This document shows positions 16,301 through 20,810 of a stretch of DNA of 20,810 bases, in pieces. Positions within the stretch are counted from its first letter, which is position 1. Every line of letters begins with the position of its first letter. This DNA comes from a virus: the IMG/VR virus record IMGVR_UViG_3300046451_001932, positions 1-20,810 of that record; one strand, 5' to 3'. The position numbers and the translations under genes were made by a program. The notes beneath the pieces were generated by a model. That model did no database searches, was not told the origin of the DNA, and saw only the letters and a list, made by a program, of their open reading frames with translations.

Positions 16301-17558
16301 GATCTACTAAAGCTATAGCCATAGCTATTCCGCTAGCAGTCAAAGGATCTTTTTCTCCTTCAGGTTGGTCTTGATAAACACTAGACACTGCCATAACAAA
16401 GGCTGCCCCCGTAGCAGCTACTGCTGCACCAAGTGCAGGACCTATTAATGGAATAGGTGCTCCAGCGATAGCACCAACTTTAGCTGCACCGTAGATAATA
16501 CCTAACTGAGGGCCGTACTGTACAATAGTATTACCTACAAACCTGGCTGCATCGAAAGGGTTTCTTACTGACCACATGTCTGTAGTGTACCCTGCTTTTC
16601 TTAAATCTTCTTGTGTGTCTGCCGCCCAATCTTCTCCCCATTGTGTCATAGAGTCTGAGTTAACAACATCTCCAGCCCAAGCTGAGAAACCAGCAGCAGT
16701 ATTCTCTAACATATAAAAACTTTTTTCAGCAGAGTTCCATAGCTCTCCCCAAGCCCCTGGCTTTTCAGAATAGCTTTTATCGTTATTAAGATAAAACAAA
16801 GCAGTAGGAACTGAGTTGACTAACTCTGTTTTAGCTCTCTGATGAGCTAATAGGTCGCTTTCTAGCTCAGCTTTCTTCTCAGGGTTTTGTTCTGCTTCTG
16901 CTCTGATAGAAAGACTATTAATCATAGCCTCTAGTTGAGTGCGTTGAGCAGCAAAACCTTTACTAACATCTGACTTATCTCCAAACACAGCTTTAAGTTG
17001 TGATCTCTCGTTCCCAACTACTTGTTCTACCATAGCTCTGGCTTTATCTCCGGGGGTAAGGTTATTACCTTTACCGTTAACAAAGTCTATGTACTCTCCA
17101 GCGGATCTGTTAGCAACGTTCATAGCGTCTGCCCACTTACTTCCAGGTACAATCCTTTCAGCGTGGAGATAGTCAGATAGCCTAACTCCTGCAGGGTTAA
17201 CTATTTCCCCTAAGTCTCTGCCGTAGGGGTCTTTTTCTTTAGGCCCTGTGGTGTTAAAGTTTAACTCATCCATTAACTGATTTATCTGAGAAGTTTGTAC
17301 TTCCCCTGTACGGCTACCTACCCTAAGAGTCCCGTCAGGTTCTAGCCTAGACACCTCTCCGGCATCATAGCCGGGAACTCTGAGACTATCTTCTCCTAGT
17401 TTAAAAGTGTCTCCATCATACTGTTCTACAGTTTGCCCATCAAGTTCTACAGTAGGTAAATCATTAAAAGAAATATTATCTATGGATAATACTGGAGGGG
17501 CTTCCTCTGTCTCTTTAGGCGCAAACAGATCAGCCATTTGTTCATCTAGTTCAGCCAT
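13356..17558 (-). CDS. Large internal virion/ejection protein with N-terminal SNase-like domain
   Basis: A 1400-aa protein. Residues about 40-140 fit a staphylococcal nuclease fold: DGDTF (D48, D50), LRVPGYDAGE (R60, D65, E68) and DPYGRDLG (R114), followed by GVRLSDYL. These match SNase D21, R35, D40, E43 and R87; E68 to R114 is 46 residues against 44. A Gly/Ala-rich hydrophobic stretch (about 340-394) could enter a membrane. GATEAVQEAIQ and a long charged central region follow. A second hydrophobic segment, GAYLLAMTAQML, lies near the C-terminus. Size and position suggest a T7 gp16-like ejected core protein. An AGGAA SD precedes the ATG. The stop TAA directly abuts the ATG of the next gene in the same frame. 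Confidence 0.72.
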   Translation of the reverse strand: MAELDEQMADLFAPKETEEAPPVLSIDNISFNDLPTVELDGQTVEQYDGDTFKLGEDSLRVPGYDAGEVSRLEPDGTLRVGSRTGEVQTSQINQLMDELNFNTTGPKEKDPYGRDLGEIVNPAGVRLSDYLHAERIVPGSKWADAMNVANRSAGEYIDFVNGKGNNLTPGDKARAMVEQVVGNERSQLKAVFGDKSDVSKGFAAQRTQLEAMINSLSIRAEAEQNPEKKAELESDLLAHQRAKTELVNSVPTALFYLNNDKSYSEKPGAWGELWNSAEKSFYMLENTAAGFSAWAGDVVNSDSMTQWGEDWAADTQEDLRKAGYTTDMWSVRNPFDAARFVGNTIVQYGPQLGIIYGAAKVGAIAGAPIPLIGPALGAAVAATGAAFVMAVSSVYQDQPEGEKDPLTASGIAMAIALVDRFGLSKSMELGRNAFTKEGKEQIIDLLDKKFKGEGTPKSKKELEELYNRETMVVLKEAGVTLKDAAARQLVAKKDFSDLVKRLSQRAGIEGATEAVQEAIQDIGIAGTTSKELNYEELMYRMIESGTIGSIIGGSFAIRGELKARDAINLDLYANTLEDESTRSIFSIAEEEARTRNDGKKLTVTDRRNQIQQEINNKGGRYNLEQDTINVPEPRRWREALGLVTNPRRAVQAFRNFAIEKVKKKDGTSNRFMQEFNAMIGTNFRIFGGNTISAEQKGIHSRLFKEIPDEREIERDFKVKPNGLYPLLSMSELQLENLLTQQGLTATEITDRMNRIQLFKDGLEKVGFLVKEEVERRNLQKEISLPLNELQNYFLKANNINPKAIDDNFKRLLLASPGYRGKFFNNPSLARRANKGKTKFKKDEVDAIAFAAERGRLTTEQRERLRRAGVFDNPDFSPYVSKNIRENLDYTLDSIAREITVTDRFGKQGQVASYLLKQAQVAGEITEQERLEFSMMTLDYLAMVRGDYRPIKNKKLAWAQDTALFASTLSYMDTNFFANIGEMTYGLIGLDRKQTFKYIKVAAKTFFLGLGSDVVLLSGNRLKGSSRKSKIEDADIQRLVETGILAPDANDISYLEGVNTQSKEFKKLTVILYKLNLVENQTMAVRAARASMAWNNLSKMVELVRVDRERGFVSPAGRWASDNLNYYGVDVGKILTIMNKLNNPDKQAIDQDIIGPKRDPKMGAQPIGFMEEGDMLGEGQNLSQIMDHNDIEEMRRQYRTGVTNFTDEFSVRPEPGSSPRWLEDSNYALFTQFMRFISHFTANVIPRTWDNYIMKGPPGMSYDVFKTIMGAYLLAMTAQMLKDYMVYGEKAPWLDDDEEDPDWFRTSEWRAAEYTGWMGTPAMAVEAINEMSRRGERMGLLSNTFETVVKQSPVLSTAYSEYTKGLEDIPERIAKKTPFIGAFKASREAEEEILNRLLGEN
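13364..13368 (-). promoter_or_regulatory. Ribosome binding site for the vRNAP-like gene
   Basis: On the minus strand this reads AGGAG, eight bases before the ATG at 13355 and inside the last codons of the upstream gene. It supports separate initiation of the polymerase gene although both genes share a frame. Confidence 0.75.
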
Positions 17559-17566
17559 TAATTTTC

Positions 17567-20518
17567 CTACTGTTGTTTCTTTTTCTCACTAAGTAAATAA
17601 ATTAAAGAAAAATAAGGATTCTTATCTATGAATTTATTTATATTAACTAGAGAAGGGCTGTTATCTTCAACAAGCTTCTTATAAAGAGCGGATTCTTTTA
17701 TTCTATCAGGAATACTAGATGTAATTTTATTATTTTTGTCTAGTTCGAAATCGTAACCCTCAGTATTTAGTAACTGATCTGCTTTTCCTATTAACTCATT
17801 TACTTCTTTAAGAGTAGGGGCTAACTCTATTAAATTATTAATATCATTTTGATTAACATTAGCTAGTAATTTGCCTTGAGGAATACTTCCTCCTCTTACT
17901 ACCATAAAGTCTAATAGTCCGGCTAGAGTAGTGCCTTTTGCTATCTCACCTTCACGCGCAGCTATAGCAATAGGGTTAATATAACTATTAACCAGGTCAG
18001 TTTGGTCTAAACCTCTTTTAGCTGCGAAAGCCGCTATTGGGGCGGCAAAAGAACCGGCATCGCTAACGTCAGAAAAAGTGTTTACTAAAATAACTTGAGT
18101 ACTTTTAAAATCTTCGTCTGTACCCACTACTTTTTTAAGATTATCAAAATATTTTACAGCAGCGTTATTTGCATTCTCTAATACGTCCTTACTTGTTTCT
18201 GACCATTGAGCTTCGGTTCCACCTAAGGTAACAGTTTTATAAACAGCTTCACCGTTTTTATTACCAGTAACTACTTCATAATTACCTGGTGATCTTTTAG
18301 AAGGGAAAGCTTTGTATAATCTAGCACTTCCTTTTTCAGAAACCTTAATAGACTTCTCCCCTATACTCGCGTGTTTACCGAACTCAGTTAGGTTCTTTGT
18401 ATCGTTCATTAACTTAATAATAGCCGGTAAATCTTGTCTTAAAAAAGCTCTTTCTATAGCTGTTCGAGCACTAAGTTTATAACCTATTTTATTTTCATCA
18501 AATAAAGTTTTAAAGTTCTTGTAAGTATCTTTCATCCCAGAAGCCCCAGCTGTAGCCCGGGAAGCATCGGTCCTTTGTTGTAAGGTCTGTCTAAGCTTAA
18601 CATCATCAAGTACCTGCTTACCAGCAAATCTCATTGAACCCCCGTGGCTACCGCCTGATAATCTACCTCCAGCATAGTACAACATAGCTCTCATAACGTC
18701 TTGTTTGTTAAAACCAAATAATTCATTTATACTTTTAAATATATCTGTACCATCAGTTTTATTTCCGTCAGGGCCAGTTATTATTACTTTTCCTTTTGAA
18801 TCGTAAGCGTTAGTCTCGTAATCGTCTAACATTTCTACTGTATGTATACCGTCTGTAACAACTTTTCCATCTGGAGAAGTAATTACTTTTTCACTTAAAC
18901 GTTTAGTAATTACTTTTTCACTTAAACGTTTAGTAATCTCTTCATCATAAGTACTATCGGGTAAAGGGCCAACTGCAGGGGGTTGCTTTGTAATAAAAGA
19001 GTCTAACATTTTATTACGTGCTACTACTTTTGCGTCTTCTCTTCTTTCTAATAATGGTTTAAAATTTATAGCCTTATTAAAGTTTTCAGTAACTGCACCG
19101 GTTAAATTATTAAACCTATCTCCCACAGAAGAAAGAGGTTCTACAACATGGGGTCCAGGGACGTTTTGAATACTTGAACTTAATGTTTTTTTCATTTGGT
19201 CAACAAAATTACGAGTAGGATTATAACCTAACCTTACTGCTTCATCTTGTCTTAGTTTTTCATACTGGGAGATAGGCCCAGTAGCTGCCATAGTATTTTT
19301 AAGCCTGTAGTCTTTTCTTCCAGACTCTCGTCGTTCATCTTCTCTTTGAATACTTCTGCCTTGCTCTATCATTCTTGATATAATAGCATTATTAGCGGGT
19401 ATTTGAGCAGACTCTGCGGGTATAACTGCTTCTCCAGGGGTTAACATAGCTGGAACAGTATCATCAGCAGTTCCTCCAGGAGGATTACGCATTGCTTCAA
19501 CATTATCTAGTATTTCACCTACATTCATATCGCTGAGATTTCTGTCGGTAGGCCCTCTTCTACTTAGTATATCAAGATAGGTAGAGATGTCAGGTTGTAC
19601 CATACTATTTCCTTTATTATATCCTTTTATTACTACTCCTGGATTCTGAATAGCTTGTCTTTGTATTTGTCCTGCCTTTATTGCACTTAACGCGTTAGCA
19701 TCGATACCCATCGGCGCAGGTACAACAGAAATACTACTAGTATTAATGTCACCCCCAAGTGCAGGCACGACTGCACCACTATTTCCTTCCTCTAATCTTT
19801 GCGCTATTAAAGCTTGCAAAGCAGCATCATAAGGATCTTGTGTGGAAGGAGTATTTAATTGAGCAACTTCCATAGGTCTAGGTAAAGGAGGAAATCCATT
19901 TTCAATTTGACTAAAGTTAAAAACACCTGCTATAGTATCTTTACCTTTATCTGTTTTAATATAAGGAGGTTTTTCTGTTGTCCCAAAATCTTTAGTATAG
20001 CCTAAAATAAAGTTTAGATAATCAATAGTCTCTTGATTGTTAGGCACTCCGCCAATTTTAGAGACTGCACCGAAGCCTGCGTTATAAGCAGCAACAGCCA
20101 AGTCGTAGTCGCCATCATACCTCTTTAATAATGCCTGTAAGTAGTTCCCTGAAAAATCTAAATTAGTTTTTTCATTATGCATATTTGGTATTATAGCGTT
20201 AATCCAATTATTTTTTTCTTCTTTAGACAAACTCTCCCAAAAAGATTCTGGCCCTCGATCTTTTTCTTCTTTATTGGCTCTATCTGTATTATAAGCTTTT
20301 TCTAATTTATTATACGAAGGAGAAAATCCCTCAACCCCTATTCCGGGCTGTAAAAAGGTAGAAGGAAGGATCTGACCTAACCCTCTTGCGTTGTCTTCAG
20401 AGATTTTACTAGTGTCAAAAGAGCTTTCTCTAAAAACAAGTTTTTCAAATATACCGGGGTCTATCTTTCGATCGGCTGCTACTTTTTTAAGGTACTCTAT
20501 AATCTGTTGTTCATTCAT
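17567..20518 (-). CDS. Internal virion protein with lytic transglycosylase domain
   Basis: A 983-aa protein. Residues 1-175 are an SLT-type lytic transglycosylase: catalytic E31 in FRESSFD, ARGLGQILPSTF (44-55), and LQALLKRYDGDYDLAVAAYNAG (127-148). These enzymes cut peptidoglycan, and podoviruses carry them inside the capsid for genome entry, as in the T7 gp16 N-terminus. A disordered Pro/Gly-rich middle contains VPAMLTPGEAVIP (355-367), a motif recurrent in phage tail and ejection proteins. A 9-aa perfect tandem duplication (530-547) follows. The C-terminal half is charged and helical with no domain I recognise. The ATG has only a weak AGAAG-type SD. The stop lies eight bases before the next gene. 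Confidence 0.85.
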   Translation of the reverse strand: MNEQQIIEYLKKVAADRKIDPGIFEKLVFRESSFDTSKISEDNARGLGQILPSTFLQPGIGVEGFSPSYNKLEKAYNTDRANKEEKDRGPESFWESLSKEEKNNWINAIIPNMHNEKTNLDFSGNYLQALLKRYDGDYDLAVAAYNAGFGAVSKIGGVPNNQETIDYLNFILGYTKDFGTTEKPPYIKTDKGKDTIAGVFNFSQIENGFPPLPRPMEVAQLNTPSTQDPYDAALQALIAQRLEEGNSGAVVPALGGDINTSSISVVPAPMGIDANALSAIKAGQIQRQAIQNPGVVIKGYNKGNSMVQPDISTYLDILSRRGPTDRNLSDMNVGEILDNVEAMRNPPGGTADDTVPAMLTPGEAVIPAESAQIPANNAIISRMIEQGRSIQREDERRESGRKDYRLKNTMAATGPISQYEKLRQDEAVRLGYNPTRNFVDQMKKTLSSSIQNVPGPHVVEPLSSVGDRFNNLTGAVTENFNKAINFKPLLERREDAKVVARNKMLDSFITKQPPAVGPLPDSTYDEEITKRLSEKVITKRLSEKVITSPDGKVVTDGIHTVEMLDDYETNAYDSKGKVIITGPDGNKTDGTDIFKSINELFGFNKQDVMRAMLYYAGGRLSGGSHGGSMRFAGKQVLDDVKLRQTLQQRTDASRATAGASGMKDTYKNFKTLFDENKIGYKLSARTAIERAFLRQDLPAIIKLMNDTKNLTEFGKHASIGEKSIKVSEKGSARLYKAFPSKRSPGNYEVVTGNKNGEAVYKTVTLGGTEAQWSETSKDVLENANNAAVKYFDNLKKVVGTDEDFKSTQVILVNTFSDVSDAGSFAAPIAAFAAKRGLDQTDLVNSYINPIAIAAREGEIAKGTTLAGLLDFMVVRGGSIPQGKLLANVNQNDINNLIELAPTLKEVNELIGKADQLLNTEGYDFELDKNNKITSSIPDRIKESALYKKLVEDNSPSLVNINKFIDKNPYFSLIYLLSEKKKQQ
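18878..18931 (-). repeat. Perfect 27-bp tandem duplication in the transglycosylase gene
   Basis: Two identical adjacent 27-base copies (18878-18904 and 18905-18931), with six bases of a third. They encode KRLSEKVIT twice and keep the frame. Identity at every base suggests a recent duplication. Confidence 0.95.
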
Positions 20519-20532
20519 AAGATTACTTTCTT

Positions 20533-20810
20533 CTAATCAGCCTTATTTCTCTTCATCATCATGTCATAGAGCTTAGCATCATGTAGTTCATCTGCTCTTC
20601 GTTCAGCTTTTTCAACTTTAAAACTATCTAACTGTTTTTTAGATGAAGGGCCTCCAGACATAGGGCCTGCTACCCCTCCTCCAGGACCACTAAATGGCCC
20701 AATTTGATCAAGAATATAAGGTGAAAGTCTTAAAAAATTTTCTTTCATCTTATCTATTCCAGGACCATTAAATGGCCCAACTTGATCAAGAATATAAGGT
20801 GAAAGTCTTA
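20533..20810 (-). CDS. Pro/Gly-rich repeat protein, 5' end outside window
   Basis: The minus-strand frame is open to the right edge, so the ATG at 20748 is probably internal and the gene is longer than 92 codons. The visible part has a 26-aa unit, RLSPYILDQ(V/I)GPF(N/S)GPG, seen twice, followed by GGGVAGPMSGGPSS and a charged helical C-terminus ending MMMKRNKAD. I do not recognise a family. It lies 14 bases upstream of the transglycosylase gene, so a small virion or assembly protein of the ejection apparatus is likely. The Gly/Pro-rich repeat is probably unstructured or a linker. Confidence 0.7.
   Translation of the reverse strand, partial: RLSPYILDQVGPFNGPGIDKMKENFLRLSPYILDQIGPFSGPGGGVAGPMSGGPSSKKQLDSFKVEKAERRADELHDAKLYDMMMKRNKAD
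20680..20810 (-). repeat. 78-bp in-frame tandem repeat, cut by window end
   Basis: Bases 20683-20732 and 20761-20810 match at 48 of 50 positions with a 78-base period (26 codons). Both differences change the amino acid (Val/Ile, Asn/Ser). The array may continue beyond the right edge. Confidence 0.92.

Noticed and set aside
13725-17592. Several plus-strand ORFs of 61-83 codons opposite the 1400-aa gene
   Set aside because: Low-complexity antisense products with no SD or operon context.
18878-20810. The short repeats as CRISPR or attachment sites
   Set aside because: Both repeats are in-frame within coding sequence, directly tandem without unique spacers of CRISPR size, and no integrase or tRNA gene is present.

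Overview
The window is a 20.8-kb piece of a lytic, podovirus-type bacteriophage genome. It is AT-rich and densely packed. It carries T7-like replication genes (SSB, family A DNA polymerase, flap-type exonuclease, primase-helicase, single-subunit RNA polymerase) and very large internal-virion-type proteins. No integrase, repressor, tRNA or host gene is visible. The style resembles marine podophages, but the host cannot be read from this window.

Positions 1-9302 are a plus-strand replication block with genes overlapping or a few bases apart, most with a good Shine-Dalgarno (SD). In order: the C-terminus of a single-stranded DNA-binding protein, a small unknown gene, a 23-codon mini-ORF containing a strong hairpin, a nucleoside deoxyribosyltransferase-like gene, another small unknown, a GIY-YIG nuclease, DNA polymerase, a second GIY-YIG-like gene, a 5'-3' exonuclease, a T7 gp4-type primase-helicase, a T7-type RNA polymerase at the end rather than the start of the block, and two tandem paralogous small genes.

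Positions 9306-9344 hold a perfect bidirectional terminator. Positions 9351-20810 are a minus-strand virion block converging on it. Read in the direction of transcription it contains a Pro/Gly-rich repeat protein (cut by the window edge), a 983-aa protein with an N-terminal lytic transglycosylase domain, a 1400-aa protein with an N-terminal staphylococcal-nuclease-like domain and a hydrophobic segment, and a 1334-aa protein.

The main discovery is the 1334-aa protein. By motif order and local similarity to recalled N4 sequence it is a second single-subunit RNA polymerase, related to the virion-packaged RNA polymerase of phage N4 (gp50). It sits in the N4-equivalent place: last gene of the minus-strand late block, next to the convergent junction. 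The phage thus appears to combine a T7-like replication module and T7-like RNA polymerase with an N4-like genome plan and a much smaller packaged RNA polymerase. A plausible model is that the transglycosylase, the nuclease/membrane protein and the polymerase are ejected together. They would open the wall, form a conduit and start early transcription, after which the T7-like polymerase takes over. The 1400-aa and 1334-aa genes lie in the same frame, separated only by one TAA codon directly followed by ATG.
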